A model generated the notes under the pieces. The model ran no database searches and was not told where the DNA came from. It saw only the letters and a program-made list of their open reading frames with translations. This document shows positions 35,869 to 43,775 of a stretch of DNA of 64,000 nucleotides, one piece after another; the stretch's first letter is position 1; each line of letters opens with the position of its first letter. This DNA is from Cupriavidus sp. U2 (GTDB taxonomy: Bacteria > Pseudomonadota > Gammaproteobacteria > Burkholderiales > Burkholderiaceae). Location of the stretch: contig NZ_RCOG02000027.1 in assembly GCF_009663685.2 (NCBI RefSeq), positions 62,001 to 126,000 of the forward strand, in the 5' to 3' direction. The position numbers and the translations under genes were made by a program.

Positions 35869-36171
35869 TCAGGCCGCGCGCATCGCGCAGTCCCCCTGGG
35901 CGCCGACGCTGCGCGCGCCGTCGGTGTACGCGTCGCGCGGACCGATGCGGTTGCCGCCATCGCTGAAGGCATCACGCGGGCCCATTCGCGCGCCATCCGC
36001 ATAGGGATCGAAGGTGCCACGCAGGCACGATGACATGCTGACGTGCAGGGTCGATCCATTCGACGGAACGAATACTTCGCTCCACGCTGCGTGGGCGGTC
36101 TGGGTAATGCCGATGGTCAATGCGGAAACGGCTGAAACGGCAAGCAGGGTCTTGGCAACTTTCGTACACAT
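35869..36171 (-). CDS. small exported DGAR-repeat protein (shorter paralogue)
   Basis: A 100-residue protein with a Sec signal (VAKTLLAVSAVSALTIGITQTAHA) and a mature part ending in three tandem copies of a 12-13-residue repeat: GTFDPYADGARM, GPRDAFSDGGNRI and GPRDAYTDGARS. One mature Cys pairs distance-wise with a near-C-terminal Cys. The repeat matches that of the larger protein at 55832-56281. No function is known to me. GGAG precedes ATG 36171. The gene is divergent from a diiron protein across a 438-base gap. Confidence 0.72.
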   Translation of the reverse strand: MCTKVAKTLLAVSAVSALTIGITQTAHAAWSEVFVPSNGSTLHVSMSSCLRGTFDPYADGARMGPRDAFSDGGNRIGPRDAYTDGARSVGAQGDCAMRAA

Positions 36172-36609
36172 CTCGACGACTCCAAACTTTCGAACTCCAA
36201 TCAGAAGAACAACACGGAGGGCTGTGGGCCGGGATGGCATTGGCCGATCCGTGGAGTCATTGTCGGAAATCGCTGGCGAGCGTGTACGTGACCGGTGTCC
36301 CGGTTTTTGCCCGCTTCGGGGGAAAACCCGGTGCCACTGCGTGGGACTTCGGTCCCGTGCAGGCGAACGGACCGGGCCAGCGGCGCACAGCGGCGGTCTG
36401 CAAGCCGCGTCCAGCATGGCATGGCAGGTAGTCCTATCGTAATTCCCCGAGTAAACCCGCGCCAAGGACGCACGTCCCGCTTTCCGGTGCCGATTCCGAT
36501 GAAAACGATTGCAGTCGGGACACCGGCCTCACGCGCGACACCCCAAAACGTCCGAGTATCCGCCCCACGTCCTCCATGGGACGGATTTCACGTATCAAGG
36601 AGTTTCGCA
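36172..36609. other. 438-base divergent intergenic region
   Basis: It separates the DGAR-repeat gene (minus) from the diiron gene (plus). A strong imperfect hairpin spans 36299-36331 (CCCGGTTTTTGCCC pairing with GGGGGAAAACCCGG). A GTCC-CCATG-GGAC type dyad lies near 36569-36583. AAGGAG precedes the diiron start. I see no convincing extra gene. Confidence 0.5.
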
Positions 36610-37587
36610 ATGCAAGCTGCATCCCTTTCCGCCGACACACAACGCTACGCCCGCTGCATCGCCGCTTCACGCCGCATCCGCTGGGACATCGACCAGGACG
36701 TGATTCGCGGCCGCACGTTCGACCTTTCGCACAAGTTCATGCCCGACGGCCTGTCGCTCGTCGACGAACTGCCCTTCCTGAGTGCCTCGGAGCAGCGATT
36801 CCTGAGCCAGGTGCAAGGCCGTACCTACGCCAACATGTTCGGGCTGGTGGAACGCTTTGTCAGCGCCAAGGTGCTGGAGTTGACCGGGCAACACGCGCTG
36901 GGCGACCAGGTCGCGCTGGAGGCCCTGATCCGCTTTTCCGACGAGGAACTGAAGCACCAGGAACTGTTCCGCCGCATCGAACGGCTGGCCGCGCAGGACA
37001 TGCCAGAGGGCTATCGATTCGACGCCCAGCCCAATGACGTGGCCGCGTTCGTGCTGGGCAAGCGCACGTGGGCCGTGCTGGCCGTGATCTGCCAGCTCGA
37101 ACTGTTCTCGCAGGCGCACTATCGCGCCAGCATCGGCACGGCGCCGGACGTATCCGAGCTGTTCAAGGACGTGTTCCTGTACCACTGGCGCGAGGAATCG
37201 CAGCACGCGATCCTGGACGAGCTGGAGTGGATCCGCGAGAACGCGCGCGTGAGCGACGCCGAGCGCGATGCGGCCATCGACGACATGCTGGCGATCGTGG
37301 GCGGCTTCGACGCGATTCTGCAGGCACAGGCCCATGCCGATGCGGCCTACTTCATGCGTGTGATCCGCGGCGCGCAGGATGCCCCGCATGCGCCGGACGT
37401 GGAGGCGGTGATCCTCAAGGCGTACCGCTGGACGTACATCGTGACCGGCATGTTCGAACCGCGCTTCTCGAAGCTCCTGGAGGAGATGACCACGGAGGCA
37501 CAGCGCGCACGCATCCAGGCCGGCGCGGCGCCGCTGATGTACGCGATGCCGGCCAACGGCGCGCCGATGCCGGCGATGGCGGCCTGA
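36610..37587 (+). CDS. ferritin-like diiron-carboxylate protein
   Basis: A 325-residue, mostly helical cytosolic protein with two E-E-x-x-H diiron motifs: DEELKHQELF (Glu113, His116) and WREESQHAILDELE (Glu196, His199). Each is preceded by a helix with a candidate Glu (Glu82 in LVERFV, Glu164 in LELFSQAHY). This is the four-helix arrangement of diiron oxygenases such as the AurF group. The substrate is unknown and there is no partner reductase next door. AAGGAG eight bases upstream fixes ATG 36610; longer upstream frames are not supported. Confidence 0.75.
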   Translation: MQAASLSADTQRYARCIAASRRIRWDIDQDVIRGRTFDLSHKFMPDGLSLVDELPFLSASEQRFLSQVQGRTYANMFGLVERFVSAKVLELTGQHALGDQVALEALIRFSDEELKHQELFRRIERLAAQDMPEGYRFDAQPNDVAAFVLGKRTWAVLAVICQLELFSQAHYRASIGTAPDVSELFKDVFLYHWREESQHAILDELEWIRENARVSDAERDAAIDDMLAIVGGFDAILQAQAHADAAYFMRVIRGAQDAPHAPDVEAVILKAYRWTYIVTGMFEPRFSKLLEEMTTEAQRARIQAGAAPLMYAMPANGAPMPAMAA

Positions 37588-37596
37588 GCCAGCCGG

Positions 37597-37635
37597 CGGT
37601 CCGCCAGTCTGGAGATCTGGCTATCTGGCGGACCG
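37597..37635. terminator. 11-bp inverted repeat after the diiron gene
   Basis: CGGTCCGCCAG and CTGGCGGACCG pair perfectly across a 17-base loop, ten bases past the diiron stop and upstream of the end of the convergent Bug gene. It is likely a bidirectional terminator without T-run. Confidence 0.55.
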
Positions 37636-37656
37636 GCGCCTCTGCTTCCCGGGGGC

Positions 37657-37689
37657 GCGTTACCCAGGCGTTACCCAGGCGTTACTCGG
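37657..37689. repeat. three tandem copies of an 11-bp unit at a gene end
   Basis: GCGTTACCCAG occurs twice perfectly and once as GCGTTACTCGG. On the minus strand each unit contains TAA; the innermost one (37684-37682) is the stop codon of the Bug gene, so the unit duplication has simply added spare stops. Confidence 0.75.
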
Positions 37690-38674
37690 GCGTGATGCCG
37701 GCCTGCTTGATCTGTGCGGCCCAGCGCACCATCTCCTTGCGCAGCATGGCATCGGCCTGGGCCGGGCTCATCGTCAGCGGCTCGAAGCCTTCCTTGAGCA
37801 GCCGCGCCTTGAGTTCCGGCTGGGCCAATGCCGCATTGAGCGTCTGGTTCAGCTTTGCCAGCACGTCCCTGGGCGTACCGGCCGGCGCGCTGACGATGAA
37901 CCACGTCTCGAACGCGTAGTTCGGCAGGCCGGCTTCGGCCATGGTGGGCACGTCGGGCATCAGCGGCGAACGTCTGGGCCCGGTCACGGCCAGCGCGCGC
38001 AGCTTGCCGGCCTGCACGTGCGGCAGCGCCGCGGACAGCACCGGGAAGCTCATCTGCACCTGGCCGGCAATCGTATCGACCAGGGCCGGGCCACCCCCTT
38101 TGTAGGGCACATGCAGGATGTCGGTGCCGGACTCGGTCTTGAACAGTTCGGCCGCCATATGGAACGTGCTGCCCGACCCGGCCGAACCGAAGCTGAGCTT
38201 GCCCGGCTGCGCGCGGGCCAACGCCACCAGTTCCTTGACGTTCTTCACCGGCAGCGCGTTGTTGACCACCAGCACGTGCTGCGACGTACCCATGGTGCCG
38301 ACCGACACAAAGTCCCTGGCCGTATCGAATGGCAGTTTGGCGAATAGCGACGGATTGACCGCCAGGGCCACGTTGTTGATGGCCAGCGTGTAGCCGTCGG
38401 GCTTCGACTTGGCCAGCTGGTCCATGCCGATATTGCCCGAAGCGCCGGCACGATTGTCGGCCACGATCGACTGCCCCAGCTGCTTGCCCCAGGCATCGGT
38501 GATCAGCCGGCCAGCGATGTCCACGCTGCCGCCGGGCGCGAACGGCACGATCAGGCGGATGGGACGGTTGGGGAAGCTGTCTGCGGCCAACGAAGGCACG
38601 GCGGCAAGCGTGGCAGCCATCGCCGCAACGGCAATGCCCGCACGCCTGGCAAGGCTGGCGAAGGAAATACCCAT
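37682..38674 (-). CDS. tripartite tricarboxylate transporter substrate-binding protein (Bug/TctC family), second copy
   Basis: A 330-residue periplasmic binding protein with a Sec signal (AVAAMAATLAAVPSLAAD). Hallmarks: FPNRPIRLIVPFAPGGSVDIAGRLI, VADNRAGASGNIGMDQLAKSKPDGYTL, LSFGSAGSGSTFHMAAELF and LHVPYKGGGPALVDTIAGQV. It stands alone: neither a TctAB permease nor a catabolic operon is adjacent, so the ligand cannot be guessed. AGGAGA precedes the ATG. It is a distant paralogue of the protein at 19845. Confidence 0.9.
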   Translation of the reverse strand: MGISFASLARRAGIAVAAMAATLAAVPSLAADSFPNRPIRLIVPFAPGGSVDIAGRLITDAWGKQLGQSIVADNRAGASGNIGMDQLAKSKPDGYTLAINNVALAVNPSLFAKLPFDTARDFVSVGTMGTSQHVLVVNNALPVKNVKELVALARAQPGKLSFGSAGSGSTFHMAAELFKTESGTDILHVPYKGGGPALVDTIAGQVQMSFPVLSAALPHVQAGKLRALAVTGPRRSPLMPDVPTMAEAGLPNYAFETWFIVSAPAGTPRDVLAKLNQTLNAALAQPELKARLLKEGFEPLTMSPAQADAMLRKEMVRWAAQIKQAGITPE

Positions 38675-38851
38675 GATGATCTGTCTCCTGGTTGGTGCGC
38701 CGGGCTTGGGCCCGGTCGAATACCTGAATCGCCCTGTCCGGCACGGTTTCCGGACAAGGCGCAGGCAGTGTAACCATGAAACAAAGCGCAGGGTTATCGT
38801 CTTCAGAACGACATTGATGCCTTCAACTCACGAATCGGACATCGTTCGCGA

Positions 38852-40606
38852 TCAGACCCGGGCATGTTCCAGCGGGGCCAGGTAGTGGTGGATCTGCGCT
38901 ACCACGGCCGCGCCCTCACCCACCGCCGCGGCCACGCGTTTGGTGGAGCCTGACCGGACATCGCCAATCGCGAACACGCCGGGCACGCTGGTTTCGAGCG
39001 TGTAGTCGGCCCGTTCGGTACAGGAATGATGCGCGTCGTAGCCGGTCAGGATGAAGCCCTTGTTGTCGGTCTCCACATGGCACGAGCGCAGCCATTCGGT
39101 GTTGGGCGCGGCGCCGATGAACAGGAACACGTGGCGCATCGGCACGGCCACGCATTCCGGCCCTTTGGCGCGCTCCTTGTACCGGACCGTGGAAAGCCAG
39201 CCATCGCCCTCCATCGCGGTGATTTGCGCGTGGGTGTGCAGATGCACGTTCGGCAGGCCCTTGAGCCGGTCGATCAGATAGCGCGACATGGTGGCCTCCA
39301 GCCCCTCGCCGCGCACCAGCATGTGCACCTCGGCCGCGTGCGACGCCAGGAACACCGCCGCCTGGCCAGCCGAATTGCCGCCGCCCACCAGCATCGCGTG
39401 TTCGTCCTTGCAGAGCTTGGCCTCCACTGGCGACGCCCAGTAGTACACGCCGCGTCCCTCGTAGCGTTCCAGCGAGTCGATCTGGGCACGCCGGTATTGC
39501 GCGCCGCTGGCGATCACCACGGTGCGTGTGGGAATACGGCGGCCATCCTGCAGTTCGAGTTCGATCGGATTTTCGCCACAATGCAGCGCCTTGGCTTCTA
39601 GCGGAATGGCGATGTGGGCGCCGAACTTGAGCGCCTGCACGAACGCGCGGCCGGCCAGCGCCTGGCCGGAAATGCCGGTCGGAAAGCCCAGGTAGTTCTC
39701 GATGCGGGCACTGGCGCCGGCCTGGCCGCCCGGCGACCGGCAATCGAGCACGGCCACCGACAGCCCTTCGGACGCGGCATAGACGGCCGTCGCCAGCCCG
39801 GCCGGACCGGCCCCGACCACGATCACGTCATAGACATGGTCCGGATCGAATTCGGGCACCAGCCCCAGGCAACTGGCAAGCTGGCCTTCGTCCGGCGCGC
39901 GCAGCACGCTGCCGTCGGGGCAGATCACCATCGGAAAATCGCTCTGGGGCGCCTTGCTGATGTCGAGCAGGCAGGTGGAATCGGTATCGGTCTCGATGTC
40001 GATGACCCGATGCGGATGGCCGTTGCGGCGCAGGAACGCCTGCAATGCCAGTAGCAACGGCTCGGTGCCCTTGCCGACCAGCACCGGCCCGCCCCCCTGC
40101 TCGATCAGTCCCACCCGACGCAGGATCAGCGCGCGCATGATGCGCTCGCCCAGGTCGGCCTCGGCCACCAGCAGCGCCCGCAGGCTGGGCGGCGGGATCA
40201 CCAGGATGGTCACATCCTCCAGCGCCACCGCATCCACCAGTGCCGGCTTGCCGGTCAACTGTCCGACTTCGGCCAGGAACTGGCCCGGGCCTTCTTCCGT
40301 AATCGGCGTACGGTGGCCTAACCCGTCGCGACGGTCGATCCGCACGCGCCCGGCCAGCACCACGTGCATGCCGCGACCCGCATCGCCTACCTGGAAGATC
40401 AGCTCCCCGGCCCGCCATGTGCGAACCTGGCCAAAGCGCCGGATACGGTCGATCTCGGCTTGCGTCAGGGTGGGGAACATCTGGTGCCGGCGCGTTTCCA
40501 GGGTCGAGAATGGCGCCTCGAGTTCGGTCAGCGCTGGCTGCGCAGCCGGTGCGTCATCGGTGTCAGGATGGGCGTCGAGTTCCGACGTCGCCTGGGTCAT
40601 CTCCAT
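38852..40606 (-). CDS. cyclic-nucleotide-domain thioredoxin-reductase-like FAD oxidoreductase
   Basis: A 584-residue three-part protein. Residues 45-165 are a CRP-type cyclic nucleotide-binding domain (GELIFQVGDAGRGMHVVLAGRVRI), 175-250 a thioredoxin/glutaredoxin-like fold, and 258-580 a thioredoxin reductase-like module with FAD motif VVGAGPAGLATAVYAASEG, NAD motif VGGGNSAGQAAVFLA and closing FAIGDVRSGSTKRVAAAVGEG. The redox CxxC of thioredoxin reductase is replaced by W390-A-S-P393, so it cannot reduce thioredoxin in the normal way. A regulatory or other NAD(P)H oxidoreductase role is inferred. ATG 40606 follows a GGGGGA site. Confidence 0.83.
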   Translation of the reverse strand: MEMTQATSELDAHPDTDDAPAAQPALTELEAPFSTLETRRHQMFPTLTQAEIDRIRRFGQVRTWRAGELIFQVGDAGRGMHVVLAGRVRIDRRDGLGHRTPITEEGPGQFLAEVGQLTGKPALVDAVALEDVTILVIPPPSLRALLVAEADLGERIMRALILRRVGLIEQGGGPVLVGKGTEPLLLALQAFLRRNGHPHRVIDIETDTDSTCLLDISKAPQSDFPMVICPDGSVLRAPDEGQLASCLGLVPEFDPDHVYDVIVVGAGPAGLATAVYAASEGLSVAVLDCRSPGGQAGASARIENYLGFPTGISGQALAGRAFVQALKFGAHIAIPLEAKALHCGENPIELELQDGRRIPTRTVVIASGAQYRRAQIDSLERYEGRGVYYWASPVEAKLCKDEHAMLVGGGNSAGQAAVFLASHAAEVHMLVRGEGLEATMSRYLIDRLKGLPNVHLHTHAQITAMEGDGWLSTVRYKERAKGPECVAVPMRHVFLFIGAAPNTEWLRSCHVETDNKGFILTGYDAHHSCTERADYTLETSVPGVFAIGDVRSGSTKRVAAAVGEGAAVVAQIHHYLAPLEHARV

Positions 40607-41033
40607 GCTTTCCCCCGTTGCTGTGAAGCGGCCGGCCACGCCGGCGCGTGATGCATCGATCGAAGACTGCGAAGACTGCCTGGCCGGGCATGCCGGCCGC
40701 GCTGGATTGGATAGTAGCCCCGCCAGCCCGGAAACACAGCCGCGATGTTCGCGCCCCCGGAAATGGTTCGGCATGCACCACTCTTGCGCAGGATCATGAA
40801 GTCACGGCAAGGCTCCATGTATGGTTCTGGCCGCCCTCTCCTTGCTTCACGCTACGCCGGTGGTGTGCCATCGGCGTGACTATGAAAAATCCGACTGAAT
40901 CTCAGAGCTTTAAATCATGGTGAGAATATTAAGCGGTCGCTACACTGTGCTACGCGCCTCCAAGACGCACCGTCCGTCATGGACCCACGAGGCCCCTGGC
41001 GGCAGATCAGACAGCCCCCAGCAAGGAGACTAG
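40607..41033. other. 427-base divergent intergenic region
   Basis: It separates the FAD oxidoreductase (minus) from the CoA-transferase (plus). It has a tandem CGAAGACTG pair near 40663-40680 and an AT-rich stretch at about 40880-40940 that could hold the CoA-transferase promoter. No gene or clear operator is recognised. Confidence 0.45.
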
Positions 41034-42560
41034 ATGTACCGCGATCGCATTCGCCTGGCCGCCCTCCAGGACAGGATCATGTCGGCCGATGAAGCCGCAG
41101 GCCTGATCCGGGACGGCATGACCGTCGGCATGAGTGGATTCACGCGCGCCGGCGACTGCAAGGCCGTTCCCGTCGCGCTGGCACGCCGCGCCGCCACCGA
41201 TCCGCTCCAGATCACGCTGATCACCGGCGCCTCGCTGGGACACGATACCGACAAGATCCTGGCCGACAGCAACGTGCTGGCGCGCCGCCTGCCCTTCCAG
41301 TCCGACGCCACGCTGCGGCGCAAGATCAACGGCGGCGAGGTCATGTTCATCGACCAGCATCTGGGCGAGACCGCCGAACTGCTGCGCAGCGGCCAGATCG
41401 GCCCGGTCGACATCGCGGTCATCGAGGCCACCGCCATTACCGAATCGGGCGGCATCGTCCCTACCACCTCGGTCGGCAACTCGGCCAGCTTCGCCAAGAT
41501 GGCGAAGCAGGTCATCATCGAGCTGAACCTGAGCATGCCGAGCGGGCTGGAAGGCCTGCACGACATCGCGTTCCCCGTGCAGCGGCCGTATCGCCAGCCG
41601 ATCCCGCTGATTGCCGTGGAGCAGCGCATCGGCCTGCCCTATATCCCCGTCGACCCGTCGCGCATCGCAGCCATCGTCATCACGCAAGCCGACGACAGCC
41701 CGTCGAACGCGCTGCCGCCCGATGCCGAGACGCGCCAGATTGCCGGCCACCTGAATGCGCTGCTGGAGCGTGAAGTGCGCGCGGGCCGCCTGTCGCCGAC
41801 CCTGCAGCCGTTGCAGGCCGGCATCGGCACGATCGCCAACGCGGTGCTGCACGGCCTGGCCGATTCGCCATTCCATGAGCTGACGATGTATTCCGAGGTG
41901 CTGCAGGACAGCACCATCGCGCTGATCGACGCCGGCAAGATGCGCGTTGCCTCGGCGGCGTCGATGACGCTGTCCGCGCCGGTGTATCGCCGCGTGCTGG
42001 ACAATATCGAGCACTACAAGAGCAAGCTCGTATTGCGTCCGCAGGAGATCAGCAACCACCCCGAGGTGCTGCGCCGGCTGGGCCTGATCACCATCAACAC
42101 GGCGCTGGAATGCGACATCTACGGCAACGTCAACTCCACGCACGTCGGCGGCACGCACATGATGAACGGCATCGGCGGCTCGGGCGACTTCGCGCGCAAT
42201 GCGTATTTGTCGGTCTTCGTCACCAAGTCGGTGGCCAAGGACGGCAAGATTTCCAGCATCGTGCCCATGGTGACGCACGTGGACAACAGCGAGCACGACG
42301 TGGACATCCTCGTCACCGAGCATGGCCTGGCTGACTTGCGCGGCCTGGCGCCGCGAGAGCGTGCGCTGCAGGTCATCAACAACTGCACCGATCCGGCCTA
42401 CCGGGACGGCCTGCTCGACTACTACCGCCGGGCTTGCCTGCGCGGCGGACAGACGCCCCATGTGCTGGAAGAAGCGTTTGCCTGGCACACCCATTACCGC
42501 GACCACGGCACCATGCTGACGGCCGCGGGCAAGCCGGCAAACGAACCGTTGGCGGCCTGA
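41034..42560 (+). CDS. acetyl-CoA hydrolase/transferase (succinyl-CoA:acetate CoA-transferase type)
   Basis: A 508-residue class I CoA-transferase of the Ach1/AarC/SCACT family. The substrate loop GMTVGMSGFTRAGDCKAVP, the catalytic Glu in LTMYSEVLQDS and the glycine-rich GGTHMMNGIGGSGDFARNAYLS match the family in order and length. It exchanges CoA between acetate and succinyl-CoA or similar acids. AAGGAG lies before ATG 41034. A strong hairpin follows the stop, so it is probably a single-gene transcript. Confidence 0.9.
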   Translation: MYRDRIRLAALQDRIMSADEAAGLIRDGMTVGMSGFTRAGDCKAVPVALARRAATDPLQITLITGASLGHDTDKILADSNVLARRLPFQSDATLRRKINGGEVMFIDQHLGETAELLRSGQIGPVDIAVIEATAITESGGIVPTTSVGNSASFAKMAKQVIIELNLSMPSGLEGLHDIAFPVQRPYRQPIPLIAVEQRIGLPYIPVDPSRIAAIVITQADDSPSNALPPDAETRQIAGHLNALLEREVRAGRLSPTLQPLQAGIGTIANAVLHGLADSPFHELTMYSEVLQDSTIALIDAGKMRVASAASMTLSAPVYRRVLDNIEHYKSKLVLRPQEISNHPEVLRRLGLITINTALECDIYGNVNSTHVGGTHMMNGIGGSGDFARNAYLSVFVTKSVAKDGKISSIVPMVTHVDNSEHDVDILVTEHGLADLRGLAPRERALQVINNCTDPAYRDGLLDYYRRACLRGGQTPHVLEEAFAWHTHYRDHGTMLTAAGKPANEPLAA

Positions 42561-42587
42561 CCGCCCCGCCGCGCCACCCGCCTCTCA

Positions 42588-42611
42588 GGACCCGCAGCAT
42601 GTTGCGGGTCC
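42588..42611 (+). terminator. 9-bp perfect hairpin after the CoA-transferase gene
   Basis: GGACCCGCA and TGCGGGTCC pair perfectly around GCATGT, 28 bases past the stop. There is no T-run, but the position and stem strength suggest termination. Confidence 0.65.
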
Positions 42612-42810
42612 GATGGCCCTCCAGGCCACCCGCTTGCGGCGGCCGGTTCCAGGGCGTCGTCGCCGCCCTCCCGTTGAATCTACCGTCCGTTGCCCGGACG
42701 CTCGCCGACACATGTTCGTGCGAGTTTGTGTCTTTTGTGTCCAAATCGCCATTTTCCCGGCGCGCCCTGATAGGGTCTCTCCCCCTGCTTTTCGTCAACC
42801 GTCTCGCAGA

Positions 42811-42832
42811 TTGTCAGTTGACAACTCGCGAG
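42811..42832 (+). promoter_or_regulatory. two adjacent palindromes upstream of the HicA-like/HTH pair
   Basis: TTGTCA-GT-TGACAA (42811-42824) is a perfect 6-2-6 inverted repeat, directly followed by the palindrome CTCGCGAG (42825-42832). They end 24 bases before the small gene's ATG, with GGGAGG between. This is where the HTH protein could bind to autoregulate the pair. Confidence 0.6.
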
Positions 42833-42856
42833 CTGCCGCATATCGTGGGAGGCCTG

Positions 42857-43129
42857 ATGGGTCGGGATAAACATCCAAGAAAAGAAATCGAAGCTGCAGT
42901 CCAGTACGCCGAGGGCGAATTCTGGCGTTGCAAGCTGGGCGGATCGCATGCCTGGGGCAAGCTGTATTGCCCCTATCACTGCGCCGCCTGCCGCTGCGGG
43001 GAATTCTGCATCGTGTCGATCTGGAGCACGCCGCGCAATCCGGAACTGCATGCCCGGTTCCTGCGTCGCGTGGTGGACCACTGCGCCATCCATCAAGACC
43101 GCAAAGCGCCCCCTGGTGTCTCGCACTGA
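42857..43129 (+). CDS. small Cys-rich HicA-like protein
   Basis: A 90-residue protein. EFWRCKLGGSHAWGKLYCP followed by FCIVSIWSTPRNPELHARFLRRVVDHC resembles the beta-beta-alpha core of HicA mRNA interferases, with His31 in the G-S-H position of the HicA active site. Seven cysteines, including CPYHCAACRC (38-47), could bind zinc, which ordinary HicA lacks. GGGAGG precedes ATG 42857. Its stop is 9 bases before the HTH gene, so the two form an operon. It could be the toxin of a toxin-antitoxin pair; the link to HicA is by eye only. Confidence 0.6.
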   Translation: MGRDKHPRKEIEAAVQYAEGEFWRCKLGGSHAWGKLYCPYHCAACRCGEFCIVSIWSTPRNPELHARFLRRVVDHCAIHQDRKAPPGVSH

Positions 43130-43138
43130 CAGGACAAC

Positions 43139-43663
43139 ATGGAATACAACTTCACCCTGAAATACCAGCTCCCCGATTCGGACAACGACCAGGACGACGT
43201 GGTGGAGCGCCTTGGGGCCAGCGGCTGTGACGATGCGCTGGTCGGCATCGGCATTCCGGGACGCATTGCGCTGATGTTCGCGCGCGAGGCTGACACGGCC
43301 CATGGCGCCATCGTCAGCGCCCTGGCCGATGTGCGCCGCGCCGCGCCGCATGCGCGGCTGATCGAGGCCACGCCCGACCTGGTCGGCCTGACCGATGTGG
43401 CCGAGGCCGTCGGCGTCTCGCGGCAGAACATGCGCAAGCTGATGATCAGCTACCCCGCGTCGTTTCCGCTGCCGGTGCACGAAGGGTCCGCGTCGGTCTG
43501 GCACCTGGCGGACGTGCTGCGCTGGCTGGCGCAGCGCGGCAGCTATGACCTGGACCCCGCGCTGGTCGATGTGGCCGAAGTCACGATGCAGGTGAACCTG
43601 GCGCGCAGCGCCACGCGCCTGGTGCCGGAAATCCGGCAGCAACTTGAGCGGTTGGTGGCCTGA
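43139..43663 (+). CDS. HTH DNA-binding protein paired with the HicA-like gene
   Basis: A 174-residue protein. Residues 1-80 are an alpha/beta domain (YNFTLKYQLPDSDNDQDDVVERLGASGCDDALVGIGIPGRIALMF). Residues 84-104 are a helix-turn-helix (LTDVAEAVGVSRQNMRKLMIS), and a C-terminal part (SVWHLADVLRWLAQRG, later VNLARSATRLVPEIRQQLERL) could dimerise. AGGACAAC precedes the ATG. The N-terminal half loosely recalls HicB-type partner domains joined to a DNA-binding half. It is a likely antitoxin/autoregulator if the neighbour is a toxin. Confidence 0.68.
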   Translation: MEYNFTLKYQLPDSDNDQDDVVERLGASGCDDALVGIGIPGRIALMFAREADTAHGAIVSALADVRRAAPHARLIEATPDLVGLTDVAEAVGVSRQNMRKLMISYPASFPLPVHEGSASVWHLADVLRWLAQRGSYDLDPALVDVAEVTMQVNLARSATRLVPEIRQQLERLVA

Positions 43664-43775
43664 CGGGTCATTTCCACCCTGCCGGCCCTTTTTGCCGGAC
43701 CGGAAGTGGCCTATCCTCTCCACACCACAATCTGTTCAAACCCCGACGGGCGAGGCTGCCCAGATCCTGAAGACC

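Noticed and set aside
37657..37689. Three short tandem repeats considered as a CRISPR or att site
   Set aside because: Only three 11-bp units with no spacers or cas genes; it lies on a stop codon and looks like slippage.
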